64,000 nt of DNA from Herbaspirillum sp. RV1423 (GTDB taxonomy: Bacteria; Pseudomonadota; Gammaproteobacteria; Burkholderiales; Burkholderiaceae_D): positions 1 to 64,000 of the forward strand of contig NZ_CBXX010000007.1 in assembly GCF_000577615.1 (NCBI RefSeq). Direction: 5' to 3'. Positions 25,642-35,148 of the stretch are shown piece by piece. Under the pieces are notes generated by a model, which worked only from the letters and a program-made list of their open reading frames with translations, was not told the DNA's origin and did not search any database. Within the stretch, counting starts at the first letter, position 1; the number at the start of each line of letters is the position of its first letter. The translations under genes and the position numbers were made by a program.

Positions 25642-26904
25642 ATGCACTTATCAGAATTAAAGGCGTTACACGTCTCCGCATTGCTCGAAATGGCAATCAG
25701 TCTGGACATCGATAACGCAGCGCGCCTGCGCAAACAAGAACTGATGTTCGCGATCCTCAAAAAACGCGCGAAATCGGGAGAACAGATTTTTGGCGATGGC
25801 GCCCTCGAAGTGTTGCCTGACGGCTTCGGCTTCCTGCGCTCGCCCGACGCCAGCTATATGGCGTCCACCGACGATATTTACATCTCGCCTTCACAAATCC
25901 GCCGCTTCAACCTGCACACCGGCGACTCCATCGAAGGCGAAGTGCGCACCCCAAAAGACGGCGAGCGCTACTTTGCGCTGGTCAAGGTCGACAAGGTCAA
26001 CGGCGAAGCGCCGGAAGCCTCCAAGCACCGCATCCTGTTTGAAAACCTCACGCCGCTGCATCCGAACAAGATCATGCAGTTGGAACGCGATATGCGCGGC
26101 GAGGAAAACATCACCGGTCGCATCATCGACCTGATCGCGCCAATCGGCCGCGGCCAGCGCGGCCTGCTGGTGGCGTCGCCGAAGTCCGGCAAATCGGTCA
26201 TGCTGCAGCATATCGCCCACGCGATCACCACCAACCACCCCGACACCGTCATGATCGTCCTGCTAATCGACGAACGTCCGGAAGAAGTTACCGAAATGCA
26301 GCGCTCGGTGCGCGGCGAAGTGGTCGCATCGACCTTCGACGAACCGGCCACGCGCCACGTCCAGGTCGCCGAAATGGTGCTGGAAAAAGCCAAGCGCCTG
26401 GTCGAAATGAAAAAGGACGTGGTCATCCTGCTGGACTCGATCACCCGCCTGGCGCGCGCCTACAACACCGTGATCCCGGCATCCGGCAAGGTCCTGACCG
26501 GCGGCGTCGACGCCAATGCCCTGCAACGTCCGAAACGTTTCTTCGGCGCTGCGCGCAACATCGAAGAAGGCGGTTCGCTGACCATCATCGCCACCGCGCT
26601 GATCGAGACCGGCAGCCGCATGGATGACGTGATCTACGAAGAATTCAAGGGCACCGGCAACATGGAAGTCCACCTGGAACGCCGTCTCGCCGAGAAGCGC
26701 GTCTACCCGGCCATCAACCTCAGCAAGTCCGGCACGCGCCGCGAAGAATTGCTGATCAAACCCGATCAACTGCAAAAGATCTGGGTGCTGCGCAAGCTGA
26801 TGTACGACATGGATGAAATCGAAGCAATGGAATTCATCCTCGACAAGATGAAATCCACCAAGAACAATGCCGAGTTCTTCGACATGATGCGCCGCGGCAG
26901 CTAA
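25642..26904 (+). CDS. rho: Transcription termination factor Rho
   Basis: Rho is the hexameric RNA-dependent ATPase that ends transcription at many genes. The N-terminal helices ([18 protein letters not shown]) and the cold-shock-like RNA-binding domain ([21 protein letters not shown]) lead to the ATPase core. That core has Walker A PKSGKS and [15 protein letters not shown], then the Q- and R-loop region with [22 protein letters not shown]. The 420-aa length is standard (E. coli 419). It follows trxA and precedes rpmE, each separated by intrinsic terminators. Confidence 0.98.
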   Translation: MHLSELKALHVSALLEMAISLDIDNAARLRKQELMFAILKKRAKSGEQIFGDGALEVLPDGFGFLRSPDASYMASTDDIYISPSQIRRFNLHTGDSIEGEVRTPKDGERYFALVKVDKVNGEAPEASKHRILFENLTPLHPNKIMQLERDMRGEENITGRIIDLIAPIGRGQRGLLVASPKSGKSVMLQHIAHAITTNHPDTVMIVLLIDERPEEVTEMQRSVRGEVVASTFDEPATRHVQVAEMVLEKAKRLVEMKKDVVILLDSITRLARAYNTVIPASGKVLTGGVDANALQRPKRFFGAARNIEEGGSLTIIATALIETGSRMDDVIYEEFKGTGNMEVHLERRLAEKRVYPAINLSKSGTRREELLIKPDQLQKIWVLRKLMYDMDEIEAMEFILDKMKSTKNNAEFFDMMRRGS

Positions 26905-26932
26905 ATACAGCGATCACCGCGCAACAATCCGG

Positions 26933-26962
26933 AATCCGGCATGACGACATGCCGGATTTTTT
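26933..26962 (+). terminator. Intrinsic terminator after rho
   Basis: AATCCGGCAT and ATGCCGGATT form a perfect 10-bp stem with a 6-nt loop, followed directly by TTTTTT. Confidence 0.9.
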
Positions 26963-27089
26963 ATGCCTTCAACGTCCGGATATCCACGAAAAAATTATCA
27001 AACAATTAACTTTGACAGCCTAAAAACGACGAAAGATCAGGCACAACAGCGGCAAACGACGAATCGATCCATGCCGACCGCGTTTGCAT

Positions 27090-27120
27090 TTGACGCAAAC
27101 CCATGATTTCATTGTATAAT
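27090..27120 (+). promoter_or_regulatory. Promoter of rpmE
   Basis: A consensus TATAAT lies at 27115-27120. TTGACG at 27090-27095 is a good -35 box, though the 19-nt spacer is long. The start of rpmE is 100 nt downstream, leaving room for a leader. Confidence 0.55.
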
Positions 27121-27219
27121 TTCGCACTTTTCATCCCCGGCAAGTGATCGGCAATCGGGTCAAGGAGCAAGACGACCGACGAAGTGGCGATTGGCTACCA
27201 TTAATTTTCAAGGCAAAAA

Positions 27220-27489
27220 ATGAAACAAGGCATCCATCCCGATTACCGTGAAGTTCTGTTCCACGACGTTTCGAACGACTTCAAATTCGTCACCCGCTCG
27301 ACCATCGGCACACGCGAAACAGCCGAATTCGAAGGCAAGCAATATCCGCTCGTGAAGATTGAAGTTTCTTCCGAATCGCACCCGTTCTACACCGGCAAGC
27401 ACAAGATCGTCGACACCGCAGGTCGCGTCGAGAAATTCCGCCAAAAGTTCGGCGCCGTCGGTTCCAAGACCCAAGTCGCAGCAGGCTGA
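27220..27489 (+). CDS. rpmE2: 50S ribosomal protein L31, type B (zinc-independent)
   Basis: The 88-aa protein matches L31 ([44 protein letters not shown]). It lacks the four zinc-binding cysteines of type A L31, so it is the zinc-free type B form. L31 bridges the ribosomal subunits. In many bacteria type B genes are repressed by Zur and used under zinc starvation. Here it sits at the usual rpmE position beside rho with its own promoter and terminator and no obvious Zur box, suggesting it is the main L31. Confidence 0.93.
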   Translation: MKQGIHPDYREVLFHDVSNDFKFVTRSTIGTRETAEFEGKQYPLVKIEVSSESHPFYTGKHKIVDTAGRVEKFRQKFGAVGSKTQVAAG

Positions 27490-27505
27490 TTTCTGCGCAA
27501 TGGCG

Positions 27506-27532
27506 AAAAAGGCAGCTCAGGCTGCCTTTTTT
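27506..27532 (+). terminator. Intrinsic terminator after rpmE
   Basis: AGGCAGC and GCTGCCT pair around TCAG and are followed by a T-run (TTTTTTG), 17 nt after the stop. Confidence 0.9.
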
Positions 27533-27715
27533 GTTTTTTGTCCGCGACAATCCGCGAACTGTCTCATCTGCCTCAATCGGCATCTGCCCGACCACGCGCC
27601 AGTTACGGTCTAATACAACTTTTAACAGTGTTTTGCTGCACAATATCGCCTGCGAACCGATACCCAGCCACCGCACCCGAATAGTGCAAAAACGTAAAAG
27701 AGCAATAACATCTTG

Positions 27716-29434
27716 ATGAAGCCCGTCCGTCTCCCTGCCGCCGCGACCAATGCTCTGCCTCGCTGGGGCTTGCTTGCATTGGGCTTGCTGTACATCCTGC
27801 CCGGCCTGATCGGCCGCGACCCGTGGAAGAATGACGATGCCGCCAGCTTCGGCATCATGTGGACCATGGCGCACGGCACGCTGCAGGACTGGCTGGCGCC
27901 GAATATCGCCGGCATGGCGATGCCGGCCGAAAGCCCGCTGGCCTACTGGTTCGGCGCCCTTTGCATCAAACTGTTCGGCTGGCTGCTGAGCGACCCGCTG
28001 GCGGCGCGCCTCTCGACGGTGGGCTGCTTCCTGATCGGCTCGTTGTCGATCTGGTACGCCACTTACCTGCTGGGTCGCCGCAGTGAAGCGCAACCGCTCA
28101 AGCTGGCCTTCGGCGGCCAGCCGGAGCCGCGCGATTTCGGCCGCACGCTGGCCGACGGCGCTTTCCTGATTTACCTCGGCTTCCTCGGCCTGCTGCTGCA
28201 CAGCCACGAAACCAGCGCCAAGACGCTGCAAATCGCGCTGGTGGCCTATGCCATCTATAGCGCGGTGCGTGTGTTCGACACCAACAAGCCGCACCAGGCG
28301 CTCTCGCTGGGAGCGGTGCTGGGCCTGCTGGTGCTCACGCACGGCTGGCTGCTGCCGGCCGGCGTGCTGCTGGGCTTGCTGACGCTGTCCGGCCTGTATC
28401 ACCGCCCTGTCTTCAAATCGCTGCTGTGCGTGGTATTGCCGACGGCGCTGGCAATCTGCGTGATCTGGGTATTTTCCATCCGCGCCCTGCTGCCGGAAGC
28501 CGCTGCGCAATTCTCCACTTGGCTGAGCTGGAATAGTTATCAGATCAACTGGCCCACGCTGGCTTCGCTGAAATTCTTCCTGAAGTACGGCGTCTGGTTT
28601 GCCTGGCCGGCCTGGCCGTTCGCCGGCTGGGCGGTATACGCCTGGCGCCGCCAGCCGCAATCGCTGCACATCTCGCTGCCGCTGGCCTTCTTCATCCCGC
28701 TGACGCTGCTGGTGCTGCTCAACGTGCACAGCGAGGAAGGCATCCTGTTGCCGCTGCTGCCGGCGCTGGCCATCCTCGCCGCCTTCGGCATCCCGACCAT
28801 GAAGCGCGGCGCCATCAATGCGGTGGACTGGTTCTCGGTAATGACGCTGACCACCTGCGCCGCATTCATCTGGATCGGCTGGATCGCCAAGGAAACCGGC
28901 TGGCCGGCGCAAATCGCCAAGAACGCCTTCAAACTCGCGCCCGGCTACCAACCCGGCTTCAACATGATCGCGCTGGCGATAGCGATCCTGACCAGCATTT
29001 TCTGGATATTGCTGGTCCATTGGCGCATCTCGCGCCGGCCTTCGGTGCTGTGGCGCGCGGTGGTGCTGTCGTCCGGCGGCGTAATCCTGTGCTGGGTCTT
29101 GCTGATGACCTTGTGGCTGCCGTGGATCAATTACGGCAAGAGCTATGCCGGCGTGGCGCAGCAAATCGCAGACAACATGCCGGTAGTCAAACAATGCGTG
29201 GAATCCAATGTCGGTCCGGCGCAGCGCGCCTCGTTCGCCTACTTCGGCAATGTGCGCTTCGAAGATCGTCCGGACATGCGCTGCGATTTCCTGCTGCTGC
29301 AAGACAGCATCGACAACCAGAACGCCGAACAGATGCTGCGTCAGTACGAGGGCCGCTGGCAATTGCTGTGGGAAGGCCGCCGTCCTTCCGACCGCGACGA
29401 ACGCTTCCGCCTGTATCGCCGCGTAGGCCGCTAG
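27716..29434 (+). CDS. Membrane glycosyltransferase, ArnT/PMT (GT39) type
   Basis: The 572-aa protein has about 11-12 transmembrane helices. After the first helix comes a periplasmic loop with GRDPWKNDDAASFG, matching the acidic first-loop motif of the ArnT/PMT fold that binds the polyprenyl-phosphate sugar donor. A soluble C-terminal domain of about 110 residues (after WLPWINYGKSYAGVAQQI) follows, as in ArnT. It probably transfers a sugar from undecaprenyl phosphate to an envelope acceptor, perhaps lipid A or a protein; the acceptor cannot be told. The ATG at 27716 is preferred over the TTG three bases upstream. No lipid-A operon surrounds it. Confidence 0.75.
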   Translation: MKPVRLPAAATNALPRWGLLALGLLYILPGLIGRDPWKNDDAASFGIMWTMAHGTLQDWLAPNIAGMAMPAESPLAYWFGALCIKLFGWLLSDPLAARLSTVGCFLIGSLSIWYATYLLGRRSEAQPLKLAFGGQPEPRDFGRTLADGAFLIYLGFLGLLLHSHETSAKTLQIALVAYAIYSAVRVFDTNKPHQALSLGAVLGLLVLTHGWLLPAGVLLGLLTLSGLYHRPVFKSLLCVVLPTALAICVIWVFSIRALLPEAAAQFSTWLSWNSYQINWPTLASLKFFLKYGVWFAWPAWPFAGWAVYAWRRQPQSLHISLPLAFFIPLTLLVLLNVHSEEGILLPLLPALAILAAFGIPTMKRGAINAVDWFSVMTLTTCAAFIWIGWIAKETGWPAQIAKNAFKLAPGYQPGFNMIALAIAILTSIFWILLVHWRISRRPSVLWRAVVLSSGGVILCWVLLMTLWLPWINYGKSYAGVAQQIADNMPVVKQCVESNVGPAQRASFAYFGNVRFEDRPDMRCDFLLLQDSIDNQNAEQMLRQYEGRWQLLWEGRRPSDRDERFRLYRRVGR

Positions 29435-29524
29435 CCCGGGCGGACGTCCCCGGTTCATCATGCGCTCCCGCGCGGATGATGGCCCCCGCCGCCTGCAGCA
29501 ATGCCGGCGTTGATTTTTTATTGC

Positions 29525-30886
29525 ATGACATCACGTACCTACACTTTTCGCATCGCCTCGCTCGCCTGGCCCATCCTGATCGGCCAGTTGGCGCTGATCG
29601 CCAACGGCGTGATCGATACCGCCATGGTGTCGCGCTTTTCAGCGATGGATCTGGCGGCGCTGGCGCTGGGCGTGTCGATTTACGTCAGCGTATTCGTCGG
29701 TCTGTCCGGCGTGCTGCAGGCGCTGCTGCCCGTCATCGGCCAGCTCTACGGCGCGCGCCGGCTCAGCGATATCGGCCTCGAAGTGAAGCAGGGATTGTGG
29801 TTGGCATTCTTCCTCAGTTGCGCCGGCAGCCTGGTGCTGCTGTTTTCGCCGGTGTTCCTGTCGTTCGCGCAGGCCTCTCCCGAGCTGGCCGAGAAGGCCA
29901 CGCTCTACCTGCGCATTGAGGCGCTGGCGTTGCCGGCGACGCTGGGCTTTCGCGTTTATGCCGCGCTCAATACCGCCATTTCGCGTCCCAAGATGGTCAT
30001 GGCGATCCAGATCGGCGCCCTGCTGCTGAAAATCCCCCTGAACGCCTGGTTCATTTTCGGCGGCCTCGGCCTGCCCGCTTTCGGCGGCCCCGGCTGCGCC
30101 ATCGCCACCAGTCTGATTGCCTGGCTGATGCTGCTGACCGGCTGGGCGCTGGTGCGCGCCGCACCGATTTATCACGAGTTGCGCGTGTTCGGCAGCGGCT
30201 TCGTCAAACCGCAGTGGAAAGCGCAGCTTGGCCTGCTCAAACTCGGCATCCCGATGGGCCTGAGCTATTTCATCGAAGTCACAGCCTTCACGCTGATGGC
30301 GATCTTCATCGCGCGGCTAGGTGCGGTCGCCGTGGCGGGCCACCAGATCACGGCTAACGTCGGCACCGTGCTGTACATGCTGCCGCTATCGCTGGCCAAC
30401 GCCACCGGCACCCTCGTGGCGCATGCCATCGGCGCGCGCGACTGGCCCAGCGCGAAAAAGATTTCGCGCGCCGGCATCCGCCTGTCGGCCATCCTGTCGG
30501 TGCTGATCGGCGTGGTAGTGTGGTTTGCGCGCGAGGACATTATCCGCGCCTATACGCCCGATGAAATCATCATCGCCTCGGCGCTGCCGCTGTTCCTGTT
30601 CATTGCCTTTTATCAGTTGTTCGATTCGCTGCAAGTGACGACCGCGTTCGTGCTGCGCGCCTATAAGGTGGCAGTGATTCCGACGGTGATCTACGCGGTT
30701 GCGCTATGGGGAATAGGATTGGGCGGCGGTTACCTCCTCGGCCTCGATCCGTTCGGCGTTTCGCCGCCATGGCTGCACGGCGCCGCCGGCTTCTGGCTGG
30801 GCAACAGCATCAGCCTCGGGCTGGTAGCGTTCTTCCTGACCTGGTATCTGCGCGTGATCCAGCGGCGCGTTGCCCAGCCGCAGTAA
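29525..30886 (+). CDS. MATE family multidrug efflux transporter
   Basis: The protein (453 aa from the ATG at 29525) has twelve predicted helices in two homologous halves. The MATE pattern is present: FRIASLAWPILIGQLALIANGVIDTAMVSRFS at the start, GARRLSDIGLEVKQG in the loop, and LGLLKLGIPMGLSYFIEVTAF at the start of the second half. NorM-like members export cationic drugs in exchange for Na+ or H+. An ATG at 29501 is also in frame; neither has a good ribosome binding site. It follows the GT39 gene by 90 nt on the same strand and may be co-transcribed. Confidence 0.88.
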   Translation: MTSRTYTFRIASLAWPILIGQLALIANGVIDTAMVSRFSAMDLAALALGVSIYVSVFVGLSGVLQALLPVIGQLYGARRLSDIGLEVKQGLWLAFFLSCAGSLVLLFSPVFLSFAQASPELAEKATLYLRIEALALPATLGFRVYAALNTAISRPKMVMAIQIGALLLKIPLNAWFIFGGLGLPAFGGPGCAIATSLIAWLMLLTGWALVRAAPIYHELRVFGSGFVKPQWKAQLGLLKLGIPMGLSYFIEVTAFTLMAIFIARLGAVAVAGHQITANVGTVLYMLPLSLANATGTLVAHAIGARDWPSAKKISRAGIRLSAILSVLIGVVVWFAREDIIRAYTPDEIIIASALPLFLFIAFYQLFDSLQVTTAFVLRAYKVAVIPTVIYAVALWGIGLGGGYLLGLDPFGVSPPWLHGAAGFWLGNSISLGLVAFFLTWYLRVIQRRVAQPQ

Positions 30887-30894
30887 TTGCAACT

Positions 30895-32955
30895 TCAGGC
30901 AAACGCCCGGCCCGGTCCAAGCAATTGCTGCACCTCGACCGCCGCAGCCGGGCGCGCCAGCAGGAATCCCTGTACTTGGTCGCAGTTGAGTTTTTGCAGC
31001 GCTTCAAGCTGAGCCTCGGTTTCCACGCCTTCCGCGACCACCTCCATATTCAGCGCATGCGCCAGCGCGATGATGGCCGATACAATGGCCAGCCCCGATT
31101 CACCACCCTGGTCGAGGCGCGAGGTAAAGAACTTGTCGATCTTGAGCTGGCGACAATGGAACTGCTGCAAGTACGCCAAACTGGAATAGCCCGCGCCGAA
31201 ATCGTCGATCGCGATGTCGTAGCCGAGCGCTTGCAGATCGGTGATGATGCGCGCACTCTTTTCGACGTTCTTCATCGCCGCCGTTTCGGTGATTTCAAAC
31301 ATCAGGCGCTGCGGCGAAATGCCGGCCTGGCTGACGATGGCGGTGATGCTGTCGACCAGGTCGGGCCGCATCTGCAACGGCGACAGATTCAGCGCCACCT
31401 TGACCGGCGGCACGCCCGCGGCGTCCCAGCAGACAATCTGCGCGCACACTTCGCGCAAGACCCAGTCGCCGATGGAAATGATCTGGCCGGAACGTTCGGC
31501 GATTGGTATGAACTCGGTTGGACTCATGCTGCCCAGCTCCGGGTGGTCCCAGCGCAACAGGGCTTCGACGCCGGTCAACGTGCGCTCGCGGCCTTCGAAC
31601 TTGGGCTGAAAATGCAGCGACAACTGGTTGTGCTCCACCGCTTGCTGCAAGGCATGGCGTATGGTCAGGTGGCGCATTGCGCTGGCGTGCATGGCCGGTT
31701 CAAAAAAACGGTAGGTGTTGCGCCCGTTCTGTTTGGCCTCGTACATCGCCGCGTCGGCGTTCTTCATCAACGCATCGACCGTATCGCCACTGTTGGGATA
31801 GACGGCGATGCCGATGCTCGACGTCACGCGCAGCGTCGCATCGTCGACGCGGAAATCCTGGCGCAGCACGCTGAGGATATTTTCCGACAGGTTTTCCACT
31901 ACCTCCGGCGAAGCGAGATTGCCCATCACCACCACGAACTCGTCGCCGCCGATACGCGACACCATGTCCTCGCTGCGGATGCAGGCGCGGATGCGCTGGC
32001 CGACCGCAACCAGCAAGCCGTCGCCGACCGCGTGGCCGAGCGAATCGTTGATCGCCTTGAAACCGTCCAGATCCATGAACAGCACCGCAAACGACAGGCC
32101 GCTGCGCTTGGAGACATGGATCGCATGCTGGATGCGTTCAGCCAGCAAAGCGCGATTGGGCAGGCCGGTCAGGACATCGTGCGTGGCGAAATGCAGCAGT
32201 TTGTCGTTGGTGCGTCCGACGATTTTCTTGAGCAGCTTGGTCTTTTGCGCACCACTGAAAATCAGCGCCGCGATCAGGATGAACAAGGTGCCGAGAATCA
32301 CCGCGCTCATCAGTTTGTCGCTGTCCATGCCGCCGCCGGCGCTGCCGATGCTGTCCGGCGCAAAAACGGCAGCCGCCATACCCAGGCAGTGCATGCCGAA
32401 AATCCCCAGACCCAACACCGCCGCCAGCGCAACCCGCTTCCAGAAATTGTCGCTCTTGCGCACATTGAGCATGAAGACGATCCAGATGTTCAGCGTCGCC
32501 GTGGCCATCGCCAGCATGACCGCCACCGCTGCCAGCCAATGCGTGTAATGCGGTGCCGGCGTCACCTTCATCGCGCTCAAACCGAGAAAATGCACCAGCG
32601 ACAAGACCGCTCCCAGGCCGGCGCCGTCGGCCAGCATGCGCGGCCAGCGCAAGCGGCGCTGGGTGGCCCGCTGCAGCAGATACAGCGACAGGCCGATGCA
32701 CAGCAACAGCGAAATGGAAGTGAGGAGCGCGTCGTAACCGACGTTGATCGGCAACTGGAACGCCAGCATGCCGGTGAAATGGGTGGCCCAGATGCCGACG
32801 CCGAACACCATCGCGCCGCCGCAAAGCCACATGCGACGATAGCGCGCAGTTTCCTGGGATGAAATGCGTTCAGCGATTTCCAATACCGTGTACGAAGCCA
32901 GGGTCGCAACAAATAGTGAAAAGCAAATCAGCAAAAGGTTATAGGAGCCAGCCAT
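30895..32955 (-). CDS. MHYT-GGDEF-EAL c-di-GMP signalling protein
   Basis: The start at 32955 gives 686 aa. The N-terminal MHYT sensor has seven helices with the motifs ATHFTGM, VHFLGLSAM and MHCLGMAA, thought to bind a metal or a diatomic gas. A diguanylate cyclase domain follows (LTGLPNRALL, FMDLDGFKAIND, RIGGDEFVVV). Then comes an EAL phosphodiesterase domain with EALLRWDHPELG, EITETAAM, DDFGAGYSSLAYL and EGVETEAQ. All catalytic motifs of both output domains look intact, so it may both make and break c-di-GMP. Convergent with the MATE gene (8-nt gap). Confidence 0.93.
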   Translation of the reverse strand: MAGSYNLLLICFSLFVATLASYTVLEIAERISSQETARYRRMWLCGGAMVFGVGIWATHFTGMLAFQLPINVGYDALLTSISLLLCIGLSLYLLQRATQRRLRWPRMLADGAGLGAVLSLVHFLGLSAMKVTPAPHYTHWLAAVAVMLAMATATLNIWIVFMLNVRKSDNFWKRVALAAVLGLGIFGMHCLGMAAAVFAPDSIGSAGGGMDSDKLMSAVILGTLFILIAALIFSGAQKTKLLKKIVGRTNDKLLHFATHDVLTGLPNRALLAERIQHAIHVSKRSGLSFAVLFMDLDGFKAINDSLGHAVGDGLLVAVGQRIRACIRSEDMVSRIGGDEFVVVMGNLASPEVVENLSENILSVLRQDFRVDDATLRVTSSIGIAVYPNSGDTVDALMKNADAAMYEAKQNGRNTYRFFEPAMHASAMRHLTIRHALQQAVEHNQLSLHFQPKFEGRERTLTGVEALLRWDHPELGSMSPTEFIPIAERSGQIISIGDWVLREVCAQIVCWDAAGVPPVKVALNLSPLQMRPDLVDSITAIVSQAGISPQRLMFEITETAAMKNVEKSARIITDLQALGYDIAIDDFGAGYSSLAYLQQFHCRQLKIDKFFTSRLDQGGESGLAIVSAIIALAHALNMEVVAEGVETEAQLEALQKLNCDQVQGFLLARPAAAVEVQQLLGPGRAFA

Positions 32956-33566
32956 GATCTGAAAAATCCGTCTGCATCTTCCGTTCAAACTGCACGTTAC
33001 GAAATGAATCTCAGTAATTCACTACAACAAAACGAAGCTGGTTCGACGCGTGGGCGGCGCATCCGATTTTTACAAACAAAAGCAGAAGAAAAGAGCGTCG
33101 CAGACGCTCATGGTTTTTGCAGGCATTGCTGGCTGTCGTTTGCTCGTTATTCATTCGCGACAACCGGCGCAATCCCTTTATCCGCGCCTATTCTAGCTCG
33201 TTTGCGTCAAATACGCCCGGCTTCCTCGCATGCATTTCCGGAGTCTGAAACAAACTGCTTTTTTAGCCATGCTGCAGTGACGCGTTACTTGCTTTGCGAC
33301 ATCATTGCGCGTACCGGCTTTTTCTGTCCGAGAGAACTCAGAAGGTCTGCAGGCGCTTGCCTTACCGGCCAGGAAGACTTGCCGGACGTCATGTAGACAT
33401 ATACCCACACGTTACAATTGTTATCTATCAGTCAACTTAAAAATAAGACAATATAAACAGACCGGCGTGACGATTCGCGGGTTTGATTATAAGTCACATC
33501 ATTAGCGTAATTATTAAGAAAATTAAAAGTACCCAATTTTAAGCAACTAGGCAGTAAGTTCCAGTC
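32956..33566. other. Long intergenic region with divergent promoters
   Basis: About 610 bases separate the MHYT-protein gene from the regulator at 33567. No convincing gene is present; the frames at 33004-33396 and 33193-33408 have no family resemblance. The right half (33410-33560) is AT-rich and probably holds the regulator's promoter. Confidence 0.35.
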
Positions 33567-33995
33567 ATGGAAAACGCGAACGAAAAATTTGCAAAACGAC
33601 TGCGCGCCTCGATGGAAAAAGCAGGATATGAGCCTAAACCTGCCGTCCTGGAACGCGAGTTCAATTTGCGCTATTGGGGAAAACCGATGACATTGCACGG
33701 CGTACGACGCTGGCTTCTCGGTGAATCCATGCCTAATCAGGACAAGCTGGAGACGCTTGCCGAATGGCTCATTGTCACGCCGCAACATCTGCGCTTCGGC
33801 GAAGAGATCGGCAAGCGGATCGACAAGCGCCGCGCCCGTTGGGAAGAAGCGATCGGCTACCGCGAACGCGAAGCTTTCGAGGCTTTCATCAACCTGCCGG
33901 CGCCGCAACGCAAGATCGTCAAGGAAGTGATCTTCGCCTTCGCCCAGATCGCCTCGCCCACATCGGAAAAAGCGAGCGGCAAAACCAAAGTCTGA
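33567..33995 (+). CDS. Small HTH transcriptional regulator (XRE-like)
   Basis: The 142-aa protein has an N-terminal helical segment (FAKRLRASMEKAGY) and a helix-turn-helix-like stretch (LHGVRRWLLGESMPNQDKL) typical of phage-repressor/XRE-type domains. A basic helical tail (EIGKRIDKRRARWEEAIG) follows. The ribosome binding site is weak. A long AT-rich upstream region without neighbours suggests it is regulated on its own. Target genes cannot be told. Confidence 0.65.
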   Translation: MENANEKFAKRLRASMEKAGYEPKPAVLEREFNLRYWGKPMTLHGVRRWLLGESMPNQDKLETLAEWLIVTPQHLRFGEEIGKRIDKRRARWEEAIGYREREAFEAFINLPAPQRKIVKEVIFAFAQIASPTSEKASGKTKV

Positions 33996-34044
33996 ACTCC
34001 CTGCCCATCATTGCATGCGTTGCATCCAGACATTGCTCCACAAG

Positions 34045-35013
34045 CTAACGCGCTGCGCTTAAGGCCGCAACGACAGCCACGCAATGTTCGACCTGTTCGA
34101 CAATGGCAATCGGCACCGTCTTCTCACCTTTGAGCACGGCCTCGATCCAGCGTGCCGTGACGTCGGCGTCGCGGCCTTCCGGCAAATCGGGGATCTCTTC
34201 CGCCACCTTCTGCTTTTCCACCAGCATAGTGCGCTGTCCGTCATGAAACCAGTCGATCTGCTGCGCGCGCCGCGCGTTGGCGACGGTTTCGCCCTCGGTG
34301 CCGCGCATCAGGAAGGCATCGCCGCGCTGATGCGGCGCCGCGCTGCCGAAATACTTGCTCAGCATCTCCAGATATTCCGGGTGCGTATAGGAAGTCAGGC
34401 GCAAGGCCGGACCGGCGAACGGTTGCATGATCTTCACCAGCGTATGCGTGGAATTGCGCACACCCAGAATGCGGCGCATGGCCAGCAGGCGCGCCATCTT
34501 CGGCGCCAGCACCTGGATCGGGATGAAAACCGGTTGTCGGCGCGCCAACGCCGCTTCCGCTTCCTGCACGCTGGCGGCATGAGGGAGGCCGAGGGCGGCG
34601 AAGATCTCGGCGCTGGTGACGCGTTGCGGATCGTGCGTGACGCCATGCATCAGCACCGGCACGCCTTCGCGCGCCAGCAGCAAGGCCAGCAAAGGCGTCA
34701 GGTTGGCCATGTGGCGTGAGCCGTTGTAGCTGGGAAGAACCACCGGCGCATAGGCGCCCTGCGGCGCTTGCAGCGGCGCAAACGACGTTTCGGCGGCATC
34801 GAGAAAGCCGGCGATTTCGTCCACCGATTCGCCCTTGACGCGCATGGCCAGCAAGATCGCACCCAGTTCGAGATCGCTGACGCGCTCTTCCAGCATGGCC
34901 GCATACAACGTGTGTGCGTCGTCGCGCGAGAGGCTGCGGGCGCCGTCCTTGCCGCGGCCGATTTCCTTGATGAAGCGGGCCGCAGCCAGCATTTCCTTAC
35001 CTGATTCCGTCAT
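34045..35013 (-). CDS. ybiB: YbiB (TrpD2-type DNA-binding protein)
   Basis: With the ATG at 35013 (GAGGGCG upstream) the protein is 322 aa. It has the anthranilate phosphoribosyltransferase fold: a helical N-terminal domain (ILLAMRVKGESVDEIAGFLDA) and an alpha/beta core (LPSYNGSRHMANLTPLLALLLAREG, LMHGVTHDP). The glycine motif and active site are altered compared with TrpD. E. coli YbiB binds nucleic acids and is LexA-regulated. A role in DNA damage or nucleic-acid binding is inferred from that homolog. Divergent from tsaD. Confidence 0.85.
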   Translation of the reverse strand: MTESGKEMLAAARFIKEIGRGKDGARSLSRDDAHTLYAAMLEERVSDLELGAILLAMRVKGESVDEIAGFLDAAETSFAPLQAPQGAYAPVVLPSYNGSRHMANLTPLLALLLAREGVPVLMHGVTHDPQRVTSAEIFAALGLPHAASVQEAEAALARRQPVFIPIQVLAPKMARLLAMRRILGVRNSTHTLVKIMQPFAGPALRLTSYTHPEYLEMLSKYFGSAAPHQRGDAFLMRGTEGETVANARRAQQIDWFHDGQRTMLVEKQKVAEEIPDLPEGRDADVTARWIEAVLKGEKTVPIAIVEQVEHCVAVVAALSAAR

Positions 35014-35148
35014 GACATCGCCCTCGTTTTTCATGTGCGCAAGGGTACACCATGAGGCAAGGCTTGCGCGCTGCCGAGGTCGGAGGCGTCTTTCCTTTAC
35101 AATAGCGCCTTCGGACGCCTCGGCGCCCTCACCGTTTCCCCTGCTGCA

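Noticed and set aside
27290..29461. 723-aa minus-strand frame across rpmE and the glycosyltransferase
   Set aside because: It covers two well-supported genes and their terminator; Gln/Arg-rich shadow.
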